From Kitasatospora herbaricolor (GTDB taxonomy: Bacteria; Actinomycetota; Actinomycetes; Streptomycetales; Streptomycetaceae), in the NCBI RefSeq assembly GCF_030813695.1, contig NZ_JAUSVA010000002.1, positions 186,001 to 250,000 on the forward strand: a stretch of 64,000 nucleotides of DNA, given 5' to 3'. Position 1 is the first letter of the stretch. Every line of letters starts with the position of its first letter. The notes beneath the pieces are model-generated. The model was not told the DNA's origin. It saw only the letters and a list, made by a program, of their open reading frames with translations, and did not search any database. The translations under genes were made by a program, and so were the position numbers. Positions 41,936 through 50,248 of this stretch are shown in pieces.

Positions 41936-43380
41936 GCGGCCCGGAGGCGTACAGCGAGGAGGCCCTGCTGGGTTCGGTCCTGCAGGATCCCTGCAGGGCG
42001 CTGGAGGTGCGCAACTGGCTGCGGGCCGAGGACTTCGCGGACCCGTGGCGCCGGGAGATCTACCGCGTGCTGGTGGACCACCATCTCTACGCCCATCCGA
42101 CGGTTCTCGCTGCCGCGCCCGCGCAGCGCGCCCAGGTGCTCGGCCGCCTGGTGATGGAGGACCTGCACGCGCGGGCCGGCGCCGACGGGTGGCAGGTGAG
42201 CGGCGGCGACTGGCAGCAGGTCGCCGCCTACGTCACGGGCCTGCCAGCGGGCGTGCCGAACGCCGCCAACGCCGCCCAGTACGGCCGGGTGGTGGCCCAG
42301 GCGAGCCTGGGGCGAACCGTCGGAGCGCAGGGCGAGTTCGCGGAACGGGCGGTGCTGGCCGCCGTCCTGGCCCGCCCGGAGGAAGGCGCGCGGCTGGCCG
42401 GCTGGCTGGGGGCCGCGGACTTCCAGGACCCGTGGCTCGGGCAGATGTACAAGGCCCTGGTCGAGGAGAAGCTGTACGCCCACCCGGCGGTCACCGTCCG
42501 CTCCTCCCCCGCCGAGCGGCAGCAGGTGCTCGCCCGGATGCTCGACGAGCAGCTGCAGCACAAGGCCGCCGGCGAACGCTGGTCGGTGCCCGCCACCGCC
42601 TGGCCCGCCGTCGCCCAGCAGATCCACGCCCTCACCACCACCCAGCAGGTCCCCCACCCCGAGCACGCAGCGCAGCTCGGCCAGCGGGTCCTGCAGACCA
42701 GCATCCAGCAGCAGGTCGCCGAGGGCTCCTGGCGCATCGAGAGCACCCTGCGGGTGCCGGGCGCGCCTGGCGCCGAGATGGAGATCAACTCCATGCTCGC
42801 CACCCTCCAGCAGTTGGAGGACCGGTGGGAGCAGGCCATGGGGCGGCCCGGCGCCGTCGGCGCGGCGATGGCCCCGCAGCCCTCCCCGCGCCCGGCGACG
42901 GCCTCCACCGAGGACGCTGTCCTCGGCTCCCTGCTGCGCGACCCAGGTCAGCTGCAGCAGGTGGGCCGCTGGCTGCGCGCCGAGGACTTCACCCAGCCGG
43001 GCCGGGCCCAGCTGTTCACCACCCTCCAGGACGCGGTCCACAGCCGCGGCACCGTCGACCCGGCACTGATGGTGTGGGACGCTCACCGGCGCGGCACCGC
43101 CGGGCCCGGATCGCTCGCTCCCGAGCAGGTCTGGGAGATGTACCAGAACGGCCGGCCCGGCATCGCCCAAGGCGAGGGGCGCCGGCTGGTGGAGGCGAGC
43201 ATCGTGCACCACGTGCGCTGCGCGACGTCGGCGATCAACACCGCCGTCGGCGACCCCACCGCCGCCCCCGGCATGGTCATCGGCACCACCCGCGGACACC
43301 TGCAGCAGGCCTCTGCCCAGGCCGCCCGCCTCACCCAGGCCACCTGGTCCACAGCCCGCACCGACGCAGGGGTGCGGTGA
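41932..43380 (+). CDS. Protein with three DnaB N-terminal-like domains, no helicase core
   Basis: A 482-residue protein. Three repeats follow the DnaB-N pattern: residues about 4-62 (SEEALLGSVLQDPCRALEVR, LRAEDFADPWRREIYRVL), 134-186 (FAERAVLAAVLARPEEG, DFQDPWLGQMYKALV) and 324-376 (TEDAVLGSLLRDPGQLQQVG, DFTQPGRAQLFTTLQ). In replicative helicase this domain packs the hexamer and binds primase. No Walker A/B or RecA fold is present. The protein may act as a scaffold or decoy for DnaB or DnaG on a plasmid. GTG start, coupled to both neighbours. Confidence 0.8.
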   Translation: MSGPEAYSEEALLGSVLQDPCRALEVRNWLRAEDFADPWRREIYRVLVDHHLYAHPTVLAAAPAQRAQVLGRLVMEDLHARAGADGWQVSGGDWQQVAAYVTGLPAGVPNAANAAQYGRVVAQASLGRTVGAQGEFAERAVLAAVLARPEEGARLAGWLGAADFQDPWLGQMYKALVEEKLYAHPAVTVRSSPAERQQVLARMLDEQLQHKAAGERWSVPATAWPAVAQQIHALTTTQQVPHPEHAAQLGQRVLQTSIQQQVAEGSWRIESTLRVPGAPGAEMEINSMLATLQQLEDRWEQAMGRPGAVGAAMAPQPSPRPATASTEDAVLGSLLRDPGQLQQVGRWLRAEDFTQPGRAQLFTTLQDAVHSRGTVDPALMVWDAHRRGTAGPGSLAPEQVWEMYQNGRPGIAQGEGRRLVEASIVHHVRCATSAINTAVGDPTAAPGMVIGTTRGHLQQASAQAARLTQATWSTARTDAGVR

Positions 43381-44201
43381 CGGCCCCCGCCGTGGCGGCG
43401 CCGCCCGGACAGGACACCGCCGCGCAGGTAGGCCCGCCGCCCGGCATGCTCGCGCCGTGGCGCAGCCTGCCGCGGATCGCCGGTGTCCTCGCGCAGGCCT
43501 TCGCCCCCGCCGCCGCCCGCCCCCGGTGGCTGCGTCGACTGTTCGCCCCGTTCTGGCTGATCGAAAGCGGCATCCAGCGGTGCTCGGGCCGGGTGCTGTG
43601 CTGCGGTGCGGCGACCCTCGTCCTGCGCCGGCCCCAGCCCTGGACGCGAACCGCACGGCAGAGCGTGCTGCTCCTGCCCGCCGCGGTGGCCGCGTTCACG
43701 GCGGTGCTCACCCCGACCGCCCTGGCAGGGGCCTTCGTCGGCGGCGCCGTCGCCGGAGCGGACGGCGGCCGGTGGGCGATGCACGGGGTGCTGCTCGTGG
43801 TCGCGGCTCTGCTGCTGTGGCAGCTCGCCTCCCTGGTGCGGACAACCCGGGCAGGTGCGCGGCTGCGCCGTGAGGTTCGGACCCTGCGCGGGCCGTGGGC
43901 GGAGGTGGGATCGTTGGCCGGCGGGCGTGACGGGCAGGCAACCCGCGATCTGGTGCGCTCCGTCCTCACCTGGGCCGACGACAACGGCATCGCTCTGGTG
44001 GCGGTGGCCGCCGACGAGCGCCTGGCCCGCCTCTACGGGCGGGTGGGGTTCGAGCCGCTCTCCCCCGCCTCCCCGGTCCTCCTTCGCCGGCCCGGTCCGC
44101 CCGGCTCCTCCTGGCGCCCCGGCGCGCCCTCCGGACGACGCTCACGTGAGCTCTTCCCCCGACGCACACGACGCTGTGGTTCCCGGACGGCAATGGCCTG
44201 A
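43377..44201 (+). CDS. Membrane protein with GNAT-like C-terminal segment
   Basis: A 274-residue protein starting at a GTG that overlaps the previous stop. Residues about 100-130 (VLLLPAAVAAFTAVLTPTAL) and 140-165 (HGVLLVVAALLLWQLASLV) are two hydrophobic spans. Residues about 185-230 (TRDLVRSVLTWADDNGIALV, DERLARLYGRVGFEPLSP) match the last strand and helix of GNAT acetyltransferases, where YGRVGFEPL is typical. Only this terminal part of a GNAT fold is visible; the acetyl-CoA pyrophosphate loop is not obvious. The C-terminus is basic. Third gene of the operon. Confidence 0.65.
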   Translation: MTAPAVAAPPGQDTAAQVGPPPGMLAPWRSLPRIAGVLAQAFAPAAARPRWLRRLFAPFWLIESGIQRCSGRVLCCGAATLVLRRPQPWTRTARQSVLLLPAAVAAFTAVLTPTALAGAFVGGAVAGADGGRWAMHGVLLVVAALLLWQLASLVRTTRAGARLRREVRTLRGPWAEVGSLAGGRDGQATRDLVRSVLTWADDNGIALVAVAADERLARLYGRVGFEPLSPASPVLLRRPGPPGSSWRPGAPSGRRSRELFPRRTRRCGSRTAMA

Positions 44202-44301
44202 CGGGACAGCGTGGCGCCCGGCAAGGTGGGCATTCACGAGGAACTGACGCGCGAGGAGCACGGCGACGGTGCCACGATCAGGGCTCTGTCGACGCGCTCG
44301 T

Positions 44302-44520
44302 CTACACCGTCTCGACGGTGGTGGTCACCGTCGTGGTCACGCGCGCGAGCCGATAGGACACCGACCTGGGGGCGTGGACGCGGTACCACTCCAGCCGTTC
44401 GAGTGCCTCGCCGCGTTCGCGGTACATCCCGCTCACCGCTCGCCATCGGCCGTCGGAGCGGGCCTGCACCGTCCAGGAGTCCTCTGTCGTCTGCATGCTC
44501 TGCGGGATGCCCTGCGCCAT
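44302..44520 (-). CDS. Small unknown protein (72 residues)
   Basis: A frame with good codon bias from ATG 44520: QTTEDSWTVQARSDGRWRAV, then RGEALERLEWYRVHAPR, ending VTTTVTTTVETV. Its pattern of strand, helix, strand resembles small plasmid-borne SPdB-like or Spd-like accessory proteins, but no family can be named. The ribosome site is weak. It is followed on the same strand by nothing, and it lies upstream of no shared operon. Confidence 0.5.
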   Translation of the reverse strand: MAQGIPQSMQTTEDSWTVQARSDGRWRAVSGMYRERGEALERLEWYRVHAPRSVSYRLARVTTTVTTTVETV

Positions 44521-44579
44521 CCGTCCAACGTAGCGGGCACGGCGGCCGAGAGGCTCCTCCTGGTGCCCCGCGCCGCCCG

Positions 44580-44616
44580 GGCGGGCCGCCCGGGGTCTGC
44601 TTCCGGGCGGCCCGCC
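44580..44616. terminator. 14-bp perfect stem terminator of type III PKS gene
   Basis: Arms 44580-44593 and 44603-44616 are exact reverse complements around a 9-base loop. The stem lies 12 bases beyond the PKS stop codon on the minus strand. Confidence 0.75.
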
Positions 44617-44627
44617 GGCGGAGGGGG

Positions 44628-45683
44628 TCAGGCTAGCGGTTCGGTCCAGGTCACCAGGAGCGCGCCCATCGCGACTCCCGGGCCGAGGCCGAAGACGAGG
44701 CCGCAAGCGCCGTCGGTGGGAGGGGTGCGGTAGGTGCGCTCCAGGACCGAGAAGATGGTCGGGCCGCCGAGGTTGCCCTCCTCCGCGAGGACGTCGCGCG
44801 AGTGCCGGGTGAACTGCTCGTCGACGTCCAGCGCGGTGGCGAGCTTGGCCAGGATCGCCGGGCCGCCCGGATGCAGGATGCCGAAGTCGAGGGGGCCGTC
44901 GGTGTTCTTGTCGAGCCAATCCATCAGGACCGGGGCCAGGTCGGTGACCGAGCGCAGGGAGGCCCGGGTGGAGGAGAAGCGGTCGCCGCGCTCGTCGGTC
45001 TCCTTGCGGTAGCGGTCGGTGGTGTGAGGGATGACGTACTCGAGGGTGTGGTCGATGCGCAGCGACGCCCCCGGCCCGAGCGGGCGGGCGCAGACGACGG
45101 TGGCGGCCACCAGGTCGCCCCACAGTGCCTTGTAGATGAGGTCCTCGATCGACAGCAGCGACTGCTGGTAGAGGGAGGAGAGGAACTCCCCCGCGACCAC
45201 GAGGATCTTGTGCTCCGGGTACCGGGCCAGGTGCTCCTCCGCGATGATCAGTGCCTGGCTGCCGCCCGCGCAGGCGAGCTGGGTCATGGGGCGGCGCCGG
45301 ATGCCGGGGCGTAGCGGGAGGGTGTTCTGCAGGTGGACGTCGAGTCCGGGCATGCGGTCGCCGCTGGAGCTGGTGGTGATGATGCAGTCGATGTCGTCAG
45401 GGGTGACGCCGGCGTGGTCGATGGCGGCCCGGGCGGCGTGTTGGGCGGCTTGGAGGATGGTGTCGAAGACGTCGTCCTTGCGTTGGGCGGTGGTGCGCTC
45501 GGCGGTTATCTCTTCGTAGGGGCGCAGGTAGCGGCGGGTGCCGGGGAGGTTGGTGAGGGCCTTGCGGGCGACTTCGAGCTTGGGGTGGTTCGGGTTCCAG
45601 GTGAGGATGTCGTCGCGGATCTGGGCGGCGTCGACGACGTGTTCGCCCAGGACGAGGGCGGGGCGGCTGACGTATGCGCTCAA
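44628..45683 (-). CDS. Type III polyketide synthase (chalcone/RppA-like)
   Basis: A 351-residue homodimeric condensing enzyme. The catalytic triad is complete: Cys138 (MTQLACAGG), His271 (FGILHPGGPA) and Asn304 (EEGNLGGPT), aligning with Cys138/His270/Asn303 of Streptomyces RppA. GFGPG-like FGLGPGVAMGALLV closes the fold. It should extend an acyl-CoA starter with malonyl-CoA and cyclise it; RppA makes tetrahydroxynaphthalene, but the starter here is unknown. A TTG start at 45683 follows AAGGACC. The usual partner genes (P450 or monooxygenase) are not adjacent, yet a P450 lies at 61657. Its setting between plasmid-like genes is unusual. Confidence 0.9.
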   Translation of the reverse strand: MSAYVSRPALVLGEHVVDAAQIRDDILTWNPNHPKLEVARKALTNLPGTRRYLRPYEEITAERTTAQRKDDVFDTILQAAQHAARAAIDHAGVTPDDIDCIITTSSSGDRMPGLDVHLQNTLPLRPGIRRRPMTQLACAGGSQALIIAEEHLARYPEHKILVVAGEFLSSLYQQSLLSIEDLIYKALWGDLVAATVVCARPLGPGASLRIDHTLEYVIPHTTDRYRKETDERGDRFSSTRASLRSVTDLAPVLMDWLDKNTDGPLDFGILHPGGPAILAKLATALDVDEQFTRHSRDVLAEEGNLGGPTIFSVLERTYRTPPTDGACGLVFGLGPGVAMGALLVTWTEPLA

Positions 45684-46883
45684 CGTGGGTCCTTCGGTCT
45701 GGCCCGGGGGCGGGCCGGTGGGAGCCGGGTGGGTGAGGGCCGGCGGGTGGCGGGGGCCGGGGCTGATGGTGGCGGGTTGGCGGCCGCGGGGGGGAGGGCG
45801 CTCACGTCGTGCGGCGGGTTCGCCGGGTGGCCCGGTCGCGCGGTGCCGGGCGTCCGCGCCATGAAGGAACGGGTGTCAGCGCGGTGCCGGCGGCGGGTGG
45901 GTGCCGCGGCCGTGCCGGCGGCGGGTGGTCATGACGGGCGGTCATGAGGAGCTCGGCGCCCCGGGCGGGCCGGGTGGCCCGCCGCCTGGTGCGGGGCTCC
46001 GTGGCCTGCCTGCACGTGGTCTTGGTGGGTGGCTGCGGGGGCCGCGCTCTTGCGCGGCCGGGGACGGCGCCGGGGCGGGCGGTGCGGTCGGGTGGGCGCG
46101 CGCACGGCTCCTGGGGCCCCGCGGGATCTGTCTGTCCCCGGTGCTCTGGTGGCGTGGTGCGCGGGCATGTGACGGCTGGGCGCCATGACATCCTTCCCCC
46201 TGACGGATGCTGCTGGCGATCACGCTACCCCGCGATTTCGGGTCTGCCATCGGCCGTTCGGAAATGAGCGGAAAGGTGCAACCGGGGTCAGTGGGTGCAC
46301 TTACACCGCCTCGGTGGCGGGCGCCGTTCACGCGTGGGCCGGCTTGAAACGGGCTGGGTGACTTTGAGGACCCTTTACCCAGCGTTCGGTTCCTGATGGT
46401 GAACTCGGGGGCGATCACAGGAGGGCGGGGCTGACCGACGGGAGCGCCCGCGGCGGGTTGCTGCCGGTGCGCCATGTCCCGTCATGACCTGGTGGCCCCG
46501 GCGCTCCACCGGAGTTCCGCCCCGCGCCGGGCGCGGGGCGCCAACCTGCCCGACTCCCGCCTTGCCCTTGCCCCAGCAAACTCGTTCGTATCCGTCTGGC
46601 ATGGGGGCGTGGACCTGGCCGTTCATGCAGGACGGCTCCGCTGCCCGGTCCGGGATCATTGCGGCCCCGGCCGGATGTTCCTCCACGGATTCGACCACGA
46701 AAGCGATCCACGGCGTGATGTGAGGAGGACACGCACTGGCCGGCCCTGCCCAACTGTCCGCCGGCCTCGATTGCAACGTGTGGAGTAGCGGATGGAATGG
46801 CACACCGGTCGAATCGGACGACGGTGACCCGCTGCTCACATCCTCACCGACGACGGCTCTGAGGCGAACGTGGCGGGGGGCTG
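45684..46883. other. Long region without a supported gene
   Basis: 1200 bases upstream of the type III PKS. From 45690 to 46190 it is GC-rich and low in complexity. From 46190 to 46400 it is clearly AT-richer and probably holds a promoter. Between 46480 and 46800 frames on both strands have moderate codon bias, for example a minus-strand stretch with ITPWIAFVVESVEEHPAG; it may be a decayed gene, but I could not identify it. Confidence 0.45.
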
Positions 46884-47537
46884 CTACGACGCGCCGGCAC
46901 CGGCTGCCTGCTGCGTGATCTTGTAGAGCTCGAAGCCGTCCAGGACCTGCTCCACCACGCTGTCCTGGCCGGTGGCGTGAGTGGTGTCGCTGTCAAGGTC
47001 GAGCAGGTGGTGCAGGCAGGCGAGGGTGAGTTGTGCGGCGCGCAGGACGAGCGGCAGCAGTGCGTCGGCGGGGCCGGGCACGCTGGAGAGGGCGCAGTCG
47101 AGGGGCTCGGCAGCGCTCTCGTGCAGGGGCCGGCCGCCGGGCAGCAGCTCGGCTAGGGCGAGGCGGATGAGTTCGATGAAGCAGTGTCCGAGCGGGGTGC
47201 GGTCGGCGCTGAGCAGGTCGGCGTCCATCCGGTCGAGGACCTCGGTGATATCGCGGGCCTGGGCGGTGCTCGGAGTCGGCTGGTCGTCCAGCAGCCGGGC
47301 GGCGAGCGGGTGATGGCGCATGTAGGCCGCGCGCAGCGTCGTACAGGACAGGCGGGCGAGGGCTCCGGTGAGGGCGATCGCGGCGTCGTACTCGGTCAGG
47401 GCCGGGTGGCGGTGCGCCAGGTCGCGAAGTGCGTGCGCGGGGTCGGTGGTGGCCGTCGGGTCGGCGGCCCGGCGCACGAGGTCCACCGCGAAGATCTCGC
47501 CGTCCTCGTACAGGTGCTGGTAGGGGTCGCGGGACAC
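46884..47537 (-). CDS. Helical unknown protein, 217 residues
   Basis: An all-helical protein of unrecognised family. GTG 47537 follows GGAGAG at six bases. Visible stretches are LYEDGEIFAVDLVRRAADP, YDAAIALTGALARLSCTTLR and HCFIELIRLALAELLPGGRP. There is no signal peptide, membrane helix or catalytic motif. It lies 248 bases downstream of the WhiB gene on the same strand and may belong to the same transcript as the relaxase operon. Its codon bias is typical of the region. Confidence 0.6.
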   Translation of the reverse strand: MSRDPYQHLYEDGEIFAVDLVRRAADPTATTDPAHALRDLAHRHPALTEYDAAIALTGALARLSCTTLRAAYMRHHPLAARLLDDQPTPSTAQARDITEVLDRMDADLLSADRTPLGHCFIELIRLALAELLPGGRPLHESAAEPLDCALSSVPGPADALLPLVLRAAQLTLACLHHLLDLDSDTTHATGQDSVVEQVLDGFELYKITQQAAGAGAS

Positions 47538-47785
47538 GGCGCTCTCCGATGGTCGCGGCAGAGCGGCCCGGGGTGAGGAGCTCTGCAATCGGCTTGGCGG
47601 GCAAAGGCGTTGCCCGGTGTCCAGATGTATCACCCCGCAGAGGGGATGCTCTGACCGCCCCGGCTCAGGGGTACCGCGCCGTGGACGGTGGTGTGCTCCC
47701 GGCGCGGGGGCGGAGCGCCCACGGGATAGGGGCCGGCCGATGTCCGCAGGAGGCCGGGGTGGCGGGCGCCGTGCGGCGGGCACCT

Positions 47786-48160
47786 TCACGCAAGGGCAGG
47801 GAAGCGGGCGGCGGTGGGCGAGCGCCGGCGCTGTCCGTCCCGGCCGGTCTCCTTGGCGTCCTTGGCGTCGCTGGCCTCCTTGGTCCTGTGACGGGCCCGG
47901 GCGGCGCGGGTGCGGATGGCGAGCAGTTCGTCCTCGCTGACGCCTCCCCACACGCCGCTCTCCTGGTTGGTCTCCAGCGCCCACAGCAGGCACTGGGGGC
48001 GTACCGGGCACGGCCGGCACACCGCCTTGGCCTCGTCGATCTGCAGGAGGGCCGGGCCTTGGTTGCCGACGGGGAAGAACAGCTCCGGGTCGCGTTCGCG
48101 GCACAGGGCGCGGTCCAGCCAGTCACGCCGCGGGGCCTGGGGGTCTTCGCGGCGGGTCAT
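47786..48160 (-). CDS. WhiB-like iron-sulfur transcription factor
   Basis: A 124-residue Wbl protein. The four cluster ligands are Cys20, Cys48, Cys51 and Cys57 (CRPCPVRPQC), and the beta-turn GVWGG is at 69-73, followed by a basic DNA-binding tail (RTRAARARHRTKEA). Wbl proteins bind a 4Fe-4S cluster and usually act with the principal sigma factor. Its ATG overlaps the stop of the 641-residue gene by four bases, so it is made with the relaxase operon and probably regulates plasmid or element functions. Confidence 0.92.
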   Translation of the reverse strand: MTRREDPQAPRRDWLDRALCRERDPELFFPVGNQGPALLQIDEAKAVCRPCPVRPQCLLWALETNQESGVWGGVSEDELLAIRTRAARARHRTKEASDAKDAKETGRDGQRRRSPTAARFPALA

Positions 48161-50082
48161 CGCATTCCTCGCTTCACGGTGGTGGGACGGGGCTGGTGCC
48201 GGGCCGGGCGCGGCCTTGGTGTTGTGGTGGCGGCGGCCGGTCCGGTGGTGGCGGCGGCCGGGAGGGCGCCGGTGAGACGTTCGGTGAGCCGGTGAAGGTG
48301 GCGGGTCAGGCGGTCCGCACCGTCGCCCGGCGGGGGCGCGGCGGGCAGGTCCATCACCTCGCGCAGGGCTCTCAGTGCCGCCCTTGTGGCGGGTCTGTCC
48401 TTGTTGACGATGTCGTTGAGCCGTCGGCCGGCGGCGTCCGAGCGCGAGCGTGCCTCTTTGATCTGCTCGGCGGTGGGCCGCAGGCGTGTCGCCGGGTCGC
48501 GGTCCTGGGCGAGGAGATTGTCCAGTTCACGGCCGAGGACGGCGACGGCGTTCTGCGCGCGGGCGGCGGCCTTGTTGTCGATGCCGGCGGCGAGCTGGTC
48601 GGTCAGACGGTGGTCTGGTCGGGGGTAGTGCGCGGCGATGGTGGCCCGCACCGCGGCGCGCTGCTCGGTGAGGACCTCGTCCAGGAGGGCACGGCCGGCG
48701 TCGAAGGTCGCCGTGTAGGCGGCCTGCTCGGCGTAGTGAGCCTCCATCGGGCTTAGGCCCAGGGCCTGGGCGGCGGCGCGGGCCGTTTGGGCTGCGGCGC
48801 CCGCCACGTCGTGCAGGTGTGGCTCGTGGGCGGTGGCGGCGCGCTCCGCGTCGGCGAGGGCGAGCAGGCGCCCCATGACCGCGTGACGCCCGGTCGTCTC
48901 GGCGGCCAGTGTGTGTGCGGGAGCGGTGCTGCTCTGGTCGGCCAGGGACCGGCGGCCTTCGCCGGCCTCCCGGCGGGCCCGGGCGACGTGGGTGTAGGCC
49001 TGGGTGAGGACGGCGTCGGTGTCCGCGGCCGCCCGCTGCGCGGAGGGCACCTGGCGGCGCCAGTCGAGAGCGGCGTCGGCGTCGGATGCCGGCTGGCCGG
49101 GCAGCGGGAGCGGCTGAGGCGGCTGGAGGACTCCGGCAGCGGCGCTCCGCATTCTCTCGCGCACCTCTTCGTCCAGCGGCGGCAGGTGGCGCAGGGTCAC
49201 GGCAAGGGCGGTGTCGAGGCGCCGGTGGTCCGTCTCCTCGGCACGGGCGGCCTTGTCCGGCGTGCGGTCGGCGGGTTCGGTGCGCACGTGGGCGGTGACC
49301 GCCTCGATGCGGGCCGGGTGCAGGTGCGGGTCCAGGACGAGGAGGTCGCGTTGCAGGTCGACGGCGTCCTCGCGCCAGCGGGCGCGCTGGGTGTCGGTGA
49401 GGTCGGCGGCAGGCTGCGCCGTGAGGGGGTCGAGGTCGGCCAGGCGCTCCAGGTACCAGTGGGCCGCGGCGAGAACGGCCGGTTCCTCGCGCGCCGGCCA
49501 GGAGGAGTTCAGCATCCGCCAGTTCGCGACGAGCAGCTGCCGGTCCTCCTCGACGACGGGGCCGGCGGCCTGCCGGATGGCACGGGCGGTACGCAAGGCC
49601 GCCATCACCAGCGGCACCTGCGGCACCTGCACGCCCGGGTAGTGCGAGGCGAGTTCGGCGAGCACGTCGGCACCGGGCAGCGCGGTGAACGCCGCGCCCC
49701 AGGCACTCCCGGCGCGGATCCAGTCCGGTCCGCCTGGCGCGGCGCCGAACGGCTCGTCCGCGCGGTCCCACAGGCGGTCCTCGAGCCAGTCAGCCTGCGC
49801 CGTGCGCAGCGTGTCGCGGCGCGCGTCGCCGGCGGGCAGTTCTGCGAGCGCCCGGTGCACGATGTCGCCCGCCCTGATCGGCACCAGCGTGGCGTCGTGG
49901 TCGGTGGCGTGGGCCATGACCTCCAGGTGTCCGAGGCGGTCGGTGTCGAGGAAGAAGTGCGCGGCGGCGGTCGGGTCGGCGGTGAGCAGCGAGGGTCCGT
50001 CCGTACCGCCGAGAAAGGGGTCGGTGTAGACGCTGGTGAGCGCGTACTGCACGGGCTCGGACGGCGGCGGGGGCGCGGTCAA
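48157..50082 (-). CDS. Large helical protein of relaxase operon, unknown
   Basis: A 641-residue protein with no recognised domain. A TTG at 50082 is the most likely start, because the longer frame adds a basic Pro-rich leader. The N-terminal 120 residues include a compact section (VYTDPFLGGTDGPSLLTADP). Residues 130-600 are long, mostly helical and Ala/Arg/Glu-rich, with probable coiled coils (QAYTHVARARREAGEGRRSL, ELDNLLAQDRDPATRLRPTA). The tail is Thr/Pro-rich. It lies between the relaxase and WhiB genes and shares an upstream element with the relaxase. A mobilisation-accessory role is inferred from position. Confidence 0.7.
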   Translation of the reverse strand: MTAPPPPSEPVQYALTSVYTDPFLGGTDGPSLLTADPTAAAHFFLDTDRLGHLEVMAHATDHDATLVPIRAGDIVHRALAELPAGDARRDTLRTAQADWLEDRLWDRADEPFGAAPGGPDWIRAGSAWGAAFTALPGADVLAELASHYPGVQVPQVPLVMAALRTARAIRQAAGPVVEEDRQLLVANWRMLNSSWPAREEPAVLAAAHWYLERLADLDPLTAQPAADLTDTQRARWREDAVDLQRDLLVLDPHLHPARIEAVTAHVRTEPADRTPDKAARAEETDHRRLDTALAVTLRHLPPLDEEVRERMRSAAAGVLQPPQPLPLPGQPASDADAALDWRRQVPSAQRAAADTDAVLTQAYTHVARARREAGEGRRSLADQSSTAPAHTLAAETTGRHAVMGRLLALADAERAATAHEPHLHDVAGAAAQTARAAAQALGLSPMEAHYAEQAAYTATFDAGRALLDEVLTEQRAAVRATIAAHYPRPDHRLTDQLAAGIDNKAAARAQNAVAVLGRELDNLLAQDRDPATRLRPTAEQIKEARSRSDAAGRRLNDIVNKDRPATRAALRALREVMDLPAAPPPGDGADRLTRHLHRLTERLTGALPAAATTGPAAATTTPRPRPARHQPRPTTVKRGMR

Positions 50083-50213
50083 CGGCCTGGCTCTCTTTCT
50101 GGTGGCGGGAACCGGATGGGGTCGCAGGGCGAGCGTGCGCGGGCGGCGCGGGCGGGGACAACCGCAGGGGCGCCTCGGTCCCGGTGGGCGGGAGCGGTGG
50201 CCTGTCCCTCCCA

Positions 50214-50244
50214 CCTGGCGGGATCAGGCACCGTCCGACGGGCG
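50214..50244. promoter_or_regulatory. Shared upstream element, copy 1 (before 641-residue gene)
   Basis: CCTGGCGGGATC at 50214-50225 and GACGGGCG at 50237-50244 both recur upstream of the relaxase gene (55322-55342), with only the spacing changed. It lies about 130 bases before the TTG at 50082 and overlaps the 3' side of the relaxase gene. Candidate operator for the element's own regulators. Confidence 0.5.
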
Positions 50245-50248
50245 GATC

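Noticed and set aside
45942..46475. 177-codon minus-strand frame upstream of the type III PKS
   Set aside because: Pro/Arg/Gly-rich with no domain, and its first part lies over an apparent promoter region.
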